Shown here one piece after another: positions 40,855 to 49,127 of a DNA stretch of 64,000 bases (position 1 is its first letter; each line of letters starts with the position of its first letter). Position numbers and translations under genes: made by a program. The notes under the pieces are model-generated. The model was not told the DNA's origin. It ran no database searches and worked only from the letters and a program-made list of their open reading frames with translations. The stretch comes from a virus, in the IMG/VR virus record IMGVR_UViG_3300027806_000001, positions 1-64,000 of that record, one strand, 5' to 3'.

Positions 40855-41832
40855 TCAGGTGAAGTCGACGCGGGAGAGGGCCGCGACGTTCGCGATGCCG
40901 CCGCCGAGCATCTCGTAGGCGTACCACGAGAGCATCGGACCCTTGCGCTCGACGAACATGGTCGTGTCCTCGAGGAAGTACAGGCGACCGAGGTACTCGG
41001 GCGAGCTGAAGAGGAACATCGTGTTGTCGCGGACGAGGTCGTCCTTGATCGTGGTGATCCAGTTGAGGGCGCACCACTTGTTCGCCTCGCCGGCCCAGCC
41101 GTTGACCATGATGTCCTGCGACATATCGCCGCCGACCTCTTCACGGGTCCACTTCTCGAACTCGAGCGCCGTCTTCTGGTTGACGAGGGCCGTCTGCGGG
41201 CGCAGGCGGGCGTTCGCAGCCATCATGATCTTCTTCGCCTCGACGACGTTCTCACGGGTGAGGCCGCCGGAAAGGGTGCGCCAGAGCTTGATGTTCGAAC
41301 CGTTCGGGCCGAACGGAAGGTCGACGTCCGCGACCATCGTGTCGTTCGAAAGGAGCGAGTTGCAGGTCTGGATGAACTTGCCGTCCTCCTCAGCCTGGAG
41401 GTCCTTCAGCGAGTTGTCGCTGATGACCTGGCGGATGTCGAGGTCGTAGTCATGCAGCTCCGCGACGTCCTTGTTGAACATCGGGGTCGCGATGCGGGCG
41501 AAGGTCACGAGCCAACGCTTGCCGTAGATGTAGGTGCCGGTCGGGAACTCGCCGAACGGGATCGACATCGCGCCAGGCGAATCGGGCTCGAGCTCGATCA
41601 CCTTCGACGGCTTGTCGGTCGAGACCTGCTTGGTGAGGTCGTCGCCGGTGATGGTCTGCGCCGGAAGGATCTTCCGGAGGAAACCCTCTTCGCGGAGACG
41701 CATGCGGATGAAGTCGGAAGTCGCCCGGCTGACCTTGATGGCCGACTCGGGGTTGAATTCCATGTCCTGGATGTGCTGGCGAACGACCTGGTTCGCGCGC
41801 TTCTCCATGTCTGTGAGATGCTCAAGGGCCAT
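40855..41832 (-). CDS. major capsid protein
   Basis: This 325-residue product begins MALEHLTDMEKRANQVVRQH, then SRATSDFIRMRLREEGFLRK and ILPAQTITGDDL. This N-terminal helix and loop pattern occurs in HK97-fold capsid proteins of several large myoviruses. The rest has mixed strands and helices (YIYGKRWLVTFARIATPMFN). A strong ribosome-binding site (AGGAG, 9-base spacing) and a downstream hairpin fit very high expression. It follows the protease, scaffold-like and 225-residue genes in classical head-gene order. Confidence 0.7.
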   Translation of the reverse strand: MALEHLTDMEKRANQVVRQHIQDMEFNPESAIKVSRATSDFIRMRLREEGFLRKILPAQTITGDDLTKQVSTDKPSKVIELEPDSPGAMSIPFGEFPTGTYIYGKRWLVTFARIATPMFNKDVAELHDYDLDIRQVISDNSLKDLQAEEDGKFIQTCNSLLSNDTMVADVDLPFGPNGSNIKLWRTLSGGLTRENVVEAKKIMMAANARLRPQTALVNQKTALEFEKWTREEVGGDMSQDIMVNGWAGEANKWCALNWITTIKDDLVRDNTMFLFSSPEYLGRLYFLEDTTMFVERKGPMLSWYAYEMLGGGIANVAALSRVDFT

Positions 41833-41868
41833 CTGGTGGTACTCCTGTGTGGATTCGTGGTTGGGGGA

Positions 41869-42546
41869 TCAGATCGCCGGCCACCAGTTGACGTAGAAGT
41901 ACAGCATGGGGACGCCATACTGGTTCTTGACGCCGCCGGAGCTGGTCGCGATGCCGATGACTTGGTTCGTGTTCTTGGCTCCGGTCACCGCGTATCCGTA
42001 CGTGGCATCGGCGCCTGCCGAAGCAGCCCACTGACGGATCTTGCCGCGGCCCGCCGTGGCGATCGCGCCAGTCGAGTCGAACGAGCTCGAGGTGTCCGCC
42101 ATGAGGAGGTCGCCGGCGGCGATTGCCGAGGCTGCAACCTGGAAAGCGGTCGTGCCGAGCTCGTAGGCGCCGGTGCCGACGAGGCACGAGATGCCGACGT
42201 TGCCTGCGTCCGCGTCCGCGCCGGTGCCGCCGGTCAGGGCCGGGGTGCCCTGGGTGCGGGTAGCGCGCTGCGAGGCGAAGTTGCCCTCGTAGCGGACGGC
42301 GTCGTTGTCAAGCGAACCGCCGCGGGCGAAGAGCGGGATCTTGTTGACGCTCGCAGCGCTGACGTTGCCTGCAGCGAAGCGGTTGCTGGAGTCGAGGAAG
42401 CCGACCATGCCGGCCGTGACGGCGTCGACATCGGCCTGGCTGGCGCCTGCCACCGGGCAAACGCGCGAGAGCTGACGCTCGTCCCACCATCCGCGGACGG
42501 GGTCGAGCATGTTCCTGGTCATCTGGGTGAGTGTCTTGTAGGGCAT
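41869..42546 (-). CDS. capsid decoration/head-associated structural protein candidate (225 aa)
   Basis: The N-terminus (MPYKTLTQMTRNMLDPVRGW) is helical. The rest is Ala/Gly/Thr-rich and beta-like (TGAYELGTTAFQVAASAIAA), ending YGVPMLYFYVNWWPAI. It lies between the scaffold-side genes and the capsid gene and has its own good ribosome-binding site (GGAG). The small-sidechain-rich beta composition fits a head decoration protein, but no family is recognised. A TAAAAT box lies near 42572 upstream. Confidence 0.45.
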   Translation of the reverse strand: MPYKTLTQMTRNMLDPVRGWWDERQLSRVCPVAGASQADVDAVTAGMVGFLDSSNRFAAGNVSAASVNKIPLFARGGSLDNDAVRYEGNFASQRATRTQGTPALTGGTGADADAGNVGISCLVGTGAYELGTTAFQVAASAIAAGDLLMADTSSSFDSTGAIATAGRGKIRQWAASAGADATYGYAVTGAKNTNQVIGIATSSGGVKNQYGVPMLYFYVNWWPAI

Positions 42547-42605
42547 TTCTGGATCTCCGAATCAAAGGATTCGATGGATTTTACCGGAAAACGATTTTGT
42601 TCTCC

Positions 42606-42986
42606 TCAGCCGAGGAGAGCCTCGCACCACGCGGCCGAGGACTGCTTGTCGCCGGCCGAGGCCGTCTTGCGAGAGGGAAGGGAGCCGGGACCGCCGACCG
42701 AGAGGTTGCGAGCAGAGTTGAGCTCGGCCTGGAGGCTAGCGATCTTGTTGGTGAGCGAGCCGATCGTCTTGATGGCGCCTTCGTCGGTCTGGATGAACGC
42801 CGCGAACTCATCGCAGCGGTTCGGGTCGAGGCCGGCGTGCTTGACGAGCTCCTGGGCGCAGGCAGCCGCCTGCTTGCGAGTCTCGGGCTTCGCCGGCGCC
42901 GAGATGGCGCTGACGACCGAGGGGACGCTTTCCAGGAAAGAAGCGATCTTCTCAATGGTGGAAGCGGGGATCTGGATCTTGGTCAC
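42606..42986 (-). CDS. small helical head-assembly protein (126 aa)
   Basis: MTKIQIPASTIEKIASFLES opens a helical protein with Cys at two positions (KQAAACAQELVKHAGLDPNR) and a coiled-coil-like C-terminal part (SLTNKIASLQAELNSARNL). It overlaps the scaffold-like gene by 4 bases. Size and context suggest a scaffold or head-assembly accessory. No enzymatic motif. Confidence 0.45.
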   Translation of the reverse strand: MTKIQIPASTIEKIASFLESVPSVVSAISAPAKPETRKQAAACAQELVKHAGLDPNRCDEFAAFIQTDEGAIKTIGSLTNKIASLQAELNSARNLSVGGPGSLPSRKTASAGDKQSSAAWCEALLG

Positions 42987-44494
42987 GACTGGATTCCTTT
43001 GTGGATCAGATTGAGTTCGTTGCGGAGCCGGCTGGCCGAGCGAAGGGTCTGGAACTTGGCCCCTGCCCGCTTGACCGCGCCGTCACAGGTCTGGAGGAAC
43101 GCGGCCTGGGCTGCCGAGAGCCTGCTCGGATGCAGCTTGCCGGACGCCAGGAGGCTGGACACCTTGGCGAACGAGCGGACGTCGGAAGCCTTCATGCCCT
43201 CCTGCTGCAGGAGAGCCATGAGAGCGGCCTCCTCCTCAGGGGCGAGGGCAGGAGCGCCCTCAGGGCCCATGCCGGCCATTTCGGCGTCAGGAGCTCCGCC
43301 GCCGGCCGGCATGGCCGCCATGTCGGCAAGCACCTGCTCGGCGTCGTCCGAGGCCTCCTGGCCACCCTCTTCGGGCGACTCGGCGGTCTCTTCGGCGTCT
43401 TCGTCCTCCGAAGGATCCTCGTCTACCGAGTCTTCTTCGGCGCGCTTACGAAAGGTGCCACCCTTACGGGCAGCAGCTCCCTTCTTCTTGAGGGCCTCGT
43501 TCTCGGCCGCGAGCTTGGCGATGAGACGGATGGCCGCCTCCTTCTCGCCTTCGTCGGCCCAGTCCGGAACGCCGTCGCCGTCCGCGTCGGGCTTCTTGTT
43601 GTCGTCCTTCTTCTTGGCCTTCGGCGGCATCGGGGCCGAACCGCCGGCGCCGCACATCTCGGCGAACTTCGGCATGCCCTCGCGCTCGGCGAGGAGGTCG
43701 TAGAGGGCGATCTTGGTGATCGTGTCGTTGAGTTCGGCGCGCTCCGCGGCCTGCTTCTGAGCCTGGATGGCCGGGAGGACGTGCGGAGCCGCGAACTTGT
43801 CCATGACCAGGGTGACGGTCTGAACGAACGACTCCGCGTCGCGCTCGGCCGCCGACTTCATCTCCTCGCGGGTCGCGACGAGCTCGGCAGTGGCCTGGGC
43901 GCGGAGGGCGGCGAGGTGCTCGGCCGCCATCTTGCCCTCTTCCTCGCTCGAGTCGCCCTCAGGGAGACCGCCGCCGTCGCCGCCGCCGGCCTCGTCGTGA
44001 GGAAGCTTGTTCTTGGCCTTCTCGGGAGCCTTGCCCTGGACGTACGAGTCGCCCTCGGCAGCCTGCTTCACGAGGTTGCGAAGCTCCGCGGCGATGCCGC
44101 TGGCCTGCGCGAGGAAGTCCGCCGCGGCCTTGCCGCTCGGATGCGAGGTGCCCGGGTCGTTGTGGTCGGCGAGGTTGTACTTGCGCTCGACCTCCGGAGC
44201 TCCGCCGGTCGGACGCGGATGAAGACCCTTGTTGTTGCCCGGGTCGCTTTCCTGCGTCCCGTTCTGGATCTTCTTCGCGCTGTCGGTGCCCTTCGGATAC
44301 ATCGTCCGGTTGGCCGACGAGTTCTCGTCGTAGCGCGTGCCGGTCGAGACCGACCGGGTCTGGTCGTCGTCGCCCGAGTCGCTGCCACTGGGGTGAGTGG
44401 TCTTGAGGATCTGCTCACCGGGATTCTCAGCCCGCTTCTGGTTCATGCTGCGGAGCTGCTCGACGAGCGCACGGTGTTCGATGCTGGTTGCCAT
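42983..44494 (-). CDS. scaffold-like (prohead core) protein with acidic tracts and a TSP3-type calcium motif (503 aa)
   Basis: The product is highly charged and low complexity, with an Asp/Ser-rich N-terminal part (residues 35-100). A long helical region follows (LAALRAQATAELVATREEMK; AELNDTITKIALYDLLAERE). Strong acidic stretches lie near 350-385 (EEDSVDEDPSEDEDAEETAE). Residues 303-314 read DADGDGVPDWAD, the thrombospondin type 3/EF-hand-like calcium-binding pattern. The gene lies between the putative prohead protease and the capsid gene, as scaffolding proteins usually do. Cleavage by the protease would be expected. Confidence 0.55.
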   Translation of the reverse strand: MATSIEHRALVEQLRSMNQKRAENPGEQILKTTHPSGSDSGDDDQTRSVSTGTRYDENSSANRTMYPKGTDSAKKIQNGTQESDPGNNKGLHPRPTGGAPEVERKYNLADHNDPGTSHPSGKAAADFLAQASGIAAELRNLVKQAAEGDSYVQGKAPEKAKNKLPHDEAGGGDGGGLPEGDSSEEEGKMAAEHLAALRAQATAELVATREEMKSAAERDAESFVQTVTLVMDKFAAPHVLPAIQAQKQAAERAELNDTITKIALYDLLAEREGMPKFAEMCGAGGSAPMPPKAKKKDDNKKPDADGDGVPDWADEGEKEAAIRLIAKLAAENEALKKKGAAARKGGTFRKRAEEDSVDEDPSEDEDAEETAESPEEGGQEASDDAEQVLADMAAMPAGGGAPDAEMAGMGPEGAPALAPEEEAALMALLQQEGMKASDVRSFAKVSSLLASGKLHPSRLSAAQAAFLQTCDGAVKRAGAKFQTLRSASRLRNELNLIHKGIQS

Positions 44495-44515
44495 GGATTG
44501 GTGTCCTTGAAAAGC

Positions 44516-45868
44516 CTATTGTAGTTGGTTCTGGCATATCCCGCAAAAGATCATCTCGTCCAGGTCCGCGGCCTCGCACGAGGCCTTGATGCTCCTGAAC
44601 GCCTCCAGCTGGTACCGGAAGTACTCCCGGTGCCACCCCGAGTCGACCCCGCAGGCGGTCTTGGTCTGAGCGCCAGGCGCCGTCGCCTGGCCTACGATCC
44701 TGCCCATGATGGGCTGCACGACGCTCCGATAGGGCCTGAGCCTCGAGCAGAGCTCCGCGATCTTACCTGAAACCTTCATTTCCGAGGGCTCGTACAGCGA
44801 GCTGGAGACCAGCTCCTCGGACTGGAAGGCGGCCGAGCCGCGGTCCATGGCGGCCTTGTCGAAGGACGAGGCCTCGCCGGCCGGGATGCGGTTGCCGGTC
44901 ATCAGCAGGTGCAGCTCGGACGGCCGGAGCACGACGCCGTTGTCCGAAAGGCCCCTCATGACGGAGTCCAGGTGGACGGGGACGTAGGACGCCAGCTTGG
45001 CGACCGTGTCCTCGACCTCGTCGCAGGAATCCAGGAGGACCGGCTTGGCGATTCCCTCGATCTTCTTCTCCATGCGGGAGAGCTTCTCGAGGATCCGGCG
45101 CTTCTGCTCGGAGTGCTTGACGTTCGAGACCAGGGTGGCCTCGAGGAAGGGAATCTGGTCCGCCGAGTAGCCCAGCTCCTCGGCCAGGGCGGCTCCGCCG
45201 ATCGGGCCGGCGCTGGCCGTCTTCAGGGTGTAGGCCACACGGTCGGCCGGGCGGACCACCCTGGAGATGTCGAAGAAGGTCGAGTTGGGGTTGTCCACGC
45301 CGACGATCTTGCCGTCGTCCATGATCTTGCCCAGGGCCTCCTTGACGTGCCAGCAGTACTCCCTGGGGGTCTTGGCCTTGTTCTCGCAGATGGAGCAGAC
45401 GTCGTGGGCGATCTTGCAGGCCATGGAGACCGGGTAGCTGCCCTTCCTCTCCAGGAGGGAAAGCTCCTCGGCGCACTTGGTGTTGTCGAGCTCCATGAGC
45501 AGCTCGACCCGGTCCATGTCGTCGTTGTAGAGGGCGGCCTTGACCGTGCCGTAGCTGGGGTCGAGGGAGGTGTTCTTGTGATGCCGGAAGACCTTGGCGT
45601 GGCTGATGAAGGTCGGATGGTCCCTGAGCAGGTTGGCGCGCTTCCAGCCGTCGCCGTTGCGGTTGAAGCCGAAGCGCTCCGAGGCCGTCATGGCAATCGT
45701 GTGCACGGCGGTCTTGTCCCGGCCGGGGGTGTAGCCGTCGATCAGGCGGGAGAACATGTTGGCCCGCTTGACCTGGCCGGAGTCGAGGCCCCGCGAGGAG
45801 AACCTGAGGATCTCCGACTGGGCCTCGTCGCCGAGGTTGAAGTGGTCCGGGCTGAATGCCTTGATCAT
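44516..45868 (-). CDS. putative prohead (capsid maturation) protease with Cys/His insertion (450 aa)
   Basis: Residues 60-215 contain a His-rich strand (HPTFISHAKVFRHHKN, His 90/96/97), then YGTVKAALYNDDMDRVELLM. Next comes GSYPVSMACKIAHD, with Ser148 as candidate nucleophile in the G-x-x-x-x-S pattern of prohead proteases. Between the Ser and the next conserved-looking part (FFDISRVVRPADRVAYTL) lies a Cys/His cluster (C158, C161, C172, H174) that could bind zinc. The gene precedes the scaffold-like and capsid genes, the normal order. The 240-residue C-terminal part is of unknown fold. The call is plausible but not proven. Confidence 0.55.
   Translation of the reverse strand: MIKAFSPDHFNLGDEAQSEILRFSSRGLDSGQVKRANMFSRLIDGYTPGRDKTAVHTIAMTASERFGFNRNGDGWKRANLLRDHPTFISHAKVFRHHKNTSLDPSYGTVKAALYNDDMDRVELLMELDNTKCAEELSLLERKGSYPVSMACKIAHDVCSICENKAKTPREYCWHVKEALGKIMDDGKIVGVDNPNSTFFDISRVVRPADRVAYTLKTASAGPIGGAALAEELGYSADQIPFLEATLVSNVKHSEQKRRILEKLSRMEKKIEGIAKPVLLDSCDEVEDTVAKLASYVPVHLDSVMRGLSDNGVVLRPSELHLLMTGNRIPAGEASSFDKAAMDRGSAAFQSEELVSSSLYEPSEMKVSGKIAELCSRLRPYRSVVQPIMGRIVGQATAPGAQTKTACGVDSGWHREYFRYQLEAFRSIKASCEAADLDEMIFCGICQNQLQ
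44518..44546 (-). promoter_or_regulatory. promoter, TTGCGG-N17-TACAAT, before the scaffold-like gene
   Basis: TTGCGG (44546-44541) and TACAAT (44523-44518) are 17 bases apart on the minus strand. They overlap the last codons of the protease gene. The -10 ends 23 bases before the scaffold-like ATG. This would give capsid and scaffold genes extra transcription. Confidence 0.45.
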
Positions 45869-45877
45869 GGTTGACCT

Positions 45878-46951
45878 CTATCGCCTGATGACGTTGCGGT
45901 TGTCTTGGGTCGCCTCGCCGCCGAGCAAATAACCAGCTCCAAATCCCGCCGCCGGAATCCCGATGTCAATGCCAAAGTTCAAAAGGCGTCCCGCTGTGCC
46001 GCGAGGTATAGCCCGATTGATCCGTCTGGGATCAAGAGCGTAACCACCTGCAGGGTAACCAGGCCTGAATACGCCGGCCCCGCCTGGCGTGGTTACGGAG
46101 ATACGACCGACATCGGGATTGCTCATATCTCGCACGAATCCCTCGGCAGCATCCGGGACCTTTCCTTGAACCAGGTCCTCGCCAATCACGCCTCCACTCT
46201 GGTTCTTGCTCTCCAAGGAGACGCTGCTATCCGCATCAGGGTTGCCCATCAGCCGAAGAGCTGCAACTCGGCCCGCAGGGCCTCTAGCGGAGGGTGGGGC
46301 CGCCGGAATAGGAGCCGCAGCGCCCTCGCCTGCCAGAGCGGCCAGACTTCCCGGCTGAGGCCGTCCGGGCTCACCATAACCATACATCCAGGCATTCTGA
46401 TCGTCGGCAATCGGGATGGGTCCAGCTGGAGATGAAGGCGGTGGAAGAGGAATGGAGTCCGGCGGCAGGACCGGCACCAGCGAAGGAGCCTTGGAAGCCG
46501 AAATGACCGACGGAGCCCGACCTCCGCTGACCGTAGAGTTGGTGGCTTGCGCAATCAGGTTGCTGAGGAGCGAACGCCCGGTCGGAGATCCAGGGATGCG
46601 GCCAGCTGTTTCCGCCGGAGAGGCGGCAGCGACCGGAGGTTGATCCGTGAAAGCCTCCCTTATCGGCTTCCGCGAAAACGAATTCCTACCCAGGGCCCTA
46701 TTCGTACCGACCCGATGAATCTGCTGTCCCAGGGCTCTGCCTAAGCCTGCGCCCCCTAGTCCGAAACCCCACTGCGCCCACGGGTTCTCCGACCCGGGGA
46801 CAGCCTCTTGCGTCACCGCAAACTCGCCAGGTTTTGGATCGGCTCCAACCCGGCCCTGACTCACGGGAATAGTGCGCCGGCCCTCCTGGGCCCGCTTCGT
46901 GCGGGCCTGGGCGTACTTGGCCATGATGTCGGAGATGTCGTGTCGGCTCAT
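45878..46951 (-). CDS. Pro/Gly-rich head-region protein (357 aa)
   Basis: The start ATG 46951 (MSRHDISDIMAKYAQARTKR) overlaps the upstream stop as ATGA; open frame beyond it is a shadow of the next gene. The N-terminal 26 residues form a basic helix. The middle is Pro/Ala/Ser-rich and disordered-looking (VLPPDSIPLPPPSSPAGPIP). The C-terminus contains a Gly-rich hydrophobic stretch (FGIDIGIPAAGFGAGYLLGG) that could insert in a membrane or bury in the virion. Codon choice and GC are visibly more relaxed than in flanking genes. An internal or ejected head protein is a reasonable guess. Confidence 0.45.
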   Translation of the reverse strand: MSRHDISDIMAKYAQARTKRAQEGRRTIPVSQGRVGADPKPGEFAVTQEAVPGSENPWAQWGFGLGGAGLGRALGQQIHRVGTNRALGRNSFSRKPIREAFTDQPPVAAASPAETAGRIPGSPTGRSLLSNLIAQATNSTVSGGRAPSVISASKAPSLVPVLPPDSIPLPPPSSPAGPIPIADDQNAWMYGYGEPGRPQPGSLAALAGEGAAAPIPAAPPSARGPAGRVAALRLMGNPDADSSVSLESKNQSGGVIGEDLVQGKVPDAAEGFVRDMSNPDVGRISVTTPGGAGVFRPGYPAGGYALDPRRINRAIPRGTAGRLLNFGIDIGIPAAGFGAGYLLGGEATQDNRNVIRR

Positions 46952-48237
46952 CGCGGGGACTCCTTGGCTGAATCGAGGCCGGTAAGCTTCGGCACGACCG
47001 AGTACTCCTTGCGCTGGTCGCGGATCCTGTCCTCCATCGTCAGCATCTGGTTCAGGGAGAAGTCGTCGATCTGCTGGCCGGCCTCGAGCCTGCGGCGAAG
47101 CATGGAGCGGAGCAGGGGCTCGTGCTTGGCGGCCTCCGGGGCGATCGAGACGATCTCCTGGAAGGACTGCTCGATGTCGTTCGGATTGCGGCCGGCCACG
47201 ATCGGATCGGTCTTGATCAGCTTGTGCAGCAGGCGGGCCTTGTCTATCCGCTCCAGCTGGTCCTTGAAGTCGGGCTCCATCAGGCTCTCGAGCACGCCCT
47301 TGCGGATCGCGTCGGAGGACGAGCCATGACTGGGAAACGCCGTCTGGATGGCCGAGCTGGCGGCCTCGGGGGCGATCATGTCCTTGATGCCGGACCGCTT
47401 CACGCCGGCCGCCTGGTCCAGCAGCTCCTGCCGCTCGATGCCGTTGACGTAGGCGTCGTGCTCGGCCTGGGCCACCTTGAGGGACAGGTTCCTGCAGTGG
47501 TCGAGGGTGCCGACGATCGCTCCGAGGGAGTTGACCTCCTCGACTCCGACCGAGAAGACTCCCAGGCGGCTCGAGGCCAGCTTGACGCACTCGTCCTCCG
47601 AGATCCCGGTGGCCAGGGCGACCGCGTCCGCGGCCTCCTTGCCGTGGCGTTCCAAGGCCTCGCGGGCCCACTGGGCCTTGCGGGTCCGGGAAACCGACGA
47701 GGTCTTGCTGCGGAAGTCCTCGACGGACTTGGCCAGGCTGGCCAGGGCCGACTCGTGGGCCGACCTGGCCTGCTCGACGGCAAGGCGCTCGGAGCGGTCC
47801 AGCATCGACGCCTGCCGCTGCATCTGGGCGAAGTCGGGCGCCGACGCCTGCTTGGACTGCAGGACGACGTCCTCGTTCCAGTTCGGATCCTCGAGGTAGC
47901 TGCCGAGCTCGACGGCCGACGCCAGCGGGTCCGACGCGACCTTGGACGGCAGGCTGACCGAATCGACCACCCTGCGCACCGCCTCCTGGGCGTCGATGAG
48001 CGGGAAGGAGTTGCCCCTCGAGTCCGTCGACGCGTGCTTGAAGTGGGCCAGGTGCGCCGCGCCGTTGTACGACTCGGCGGCCCGGAGGATGTACTCGGCC
48101 GGGTATTCGCCGTCGGATGCGGCCTTGACCAGGGCGTCCGTGGGGGCCACGCCCTGGTTGACCAGGGAGGCGGTCTTGCGGACCAGGCCCATGAGGCGCT
48201 CCTTGTTTGCCGAGGAGATGTGCTTCAGGTCGCTCAT
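46948..48237 (-). CDS. helical head-region protein (429 aa)
   Basis: It starts MSDLKHISSANKERLMGLVR. The sequence is almost entirely helical, with several charged heptad-like segments (MLDRSERLAVEQARSAHESA; HCRNLSLKVAQAEHDAYVNG). A Ser-rich hinge lies near residue 290 (SHGSSSDAIRKGVL). There is no Cys motif apart from isolated residues. It is coupled by 4-base overlaps on both sides. It could be a core, internal or portal-associated protein; the sequence does not show which. Confidence 0.4.
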   Translation of the reverse strand: MSDLKHISSANKERLMGLVRKTASLVNQGVAPTDALVKAASDGEYPAEYILRAAESYNGAAHLAHFKHASTDSRGNSFPLIDAQEAVRRVVDSVSLPSKVASDPLASAVELGSYLEDPNWNEDVVLQSKQASAPDFAQMQRQASMLDRSERLAVEQARSAHESALASLAKSVEDFRSKTSSVSRTRKAQWAREALERHGKEAADAVALATGISEDECVKLASSRLGVFSVGVEEVNSLGAIVGTLDHCRNLSLKVAQAEHDAYVNGIERQELLDQAAGVKRSGIKDMIAPEAASSAIQTAFPSHGSSSDAIRKGVLESLMEPDFKDQLERIDKARLLHKLIKTDPIVAGRNPNDIEQSFQEIVSIAPEAAKHEPLLRSMLRRRLEAGQQIDDFSLNQMLTMEDRIRDQRKEYSVVPKLTGLDSAKESPR

Positions 48238-49127
48238 TGGCCGTCCATTTTACCTTTGTGCTGGTTTTCCACGAACCGGGGCGGGTTGTCCCCATACAGG
48301 GCAAGCATCTTGGCGTCGTCGGTGCCGGCCCGGAGCGGATCGGCCGGCATGGAGTTCTGGGTCATCAGGCCGTAGGTGAACGACTTGAGCATCACCGACA
48401 CGACCTGGGAGGCGAAGCCGTCCTCCTCCTTCTGGGGACCGGCCAGGGCCTCGATCTTCTTGCGCTCGTTGATGTTGTCCTTGGCCAGGCCGATCAGCTC
48501 GACCGCGTTGCGGGCGTTCGGCGTGACGCCGTTGGCCGCCTGGATGCCCTTGGAGAGGACCAGGTTGTTGAACACGGTCTCGAACATGGACTGCAGCTGG
48601 TGCTCCGAGCAGCGCTCGAGGGCCTCCAGCATCTTCCGGCCGCCGAAGACTGCCATGCGCTTCCACATCGCCTCCGTGCTGAACGGAGCGGACCTCAGGG
48701 TGGGCTCGATGACCCACCGGTTGATGTAGCCGTGGTTGCCCAAGTTGTCCTGGACGTCGAAGAAGCACTTCACGTACTGCTCGATGACCTCGGCCCTGTG
48801 GCCGACCACCGACGCCACCTCGGAGTAGGAGTAGCCGGCCAGGATCCGGGTGTCGACGTCGGTCCGGTAGGCCGGCCCGTGCTCGAACATCATCATGGCG
48901 TCGGCGACGTCCGGGTGCTCGTCCTTGTAGGCCTCGACCTCGTCGACGGGGGCCTGCCGGATCTTCTTCATCAGGTCGAACAGCCCGCGGACGTAGGAGT
49001 CGTCCTCCTTGCGGGGCTCGCGCCACTCGTCCAGGAGCTTGGAGACGTAGACATACCGCCAGTCGGGGCTCTTCAGCCTGCGCGGGGCGGGAGTCTTGTC
49101 GGAAAGCGGGACCTTGGCCTTGCGCAT
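48234..49127 (-). CDS. helical protein with possible HTH, head/packaging region (297 aa)
   Basis: It starts MRKAKVPLSDKTPAPRRLKS. A helical body includes RILAGYSYSEVASVVGHRAE, then VIEQYVKCFFDV, which reads like a helix-turn-helix of the sigma region 4 or small-terminase type. The C-terminal half is helical with KDNINERKKIEALAGPQKEE. Its start shares one base with the stop of the 726-residue gene. The HTH suggests DNA binding during packaging or regulation, but this rests on pattern only. Confidence 0.4.
   Translation of the reverse strand: MRKAKVPLSDKTPAPRRLKSPDWRYVYVSKLLDEWREPRKEDDSYVRGLFDLMKKIRQAPVDEVEAYKDEHPDVADAMMMFEHGPAYRTDVDTRILAGYSYSEVASVVGHRAEVIEQYVKCFFDVQDNLGNHGYINRWVIEPTLRSAPFSTEAMWKRMAVFGGRKMLEALERCSEHQLQSMFETVFNNLVLSKGIQAANGVTPNARNAVELIGLAKDNINERKKIEALAGPQKEEDGFASQVVSVMLKSFTYGLMTQNSMPADPLRAGTDDAKMLALYGDNPPRFVENQHKGKMDGQ

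Noticed and set aside
45878-48304. An 808-codon minus-strand frame
   Set aside because: Only the part after ATG 46951 is protein-like. The rest is a shadow of the 429-residue gene.
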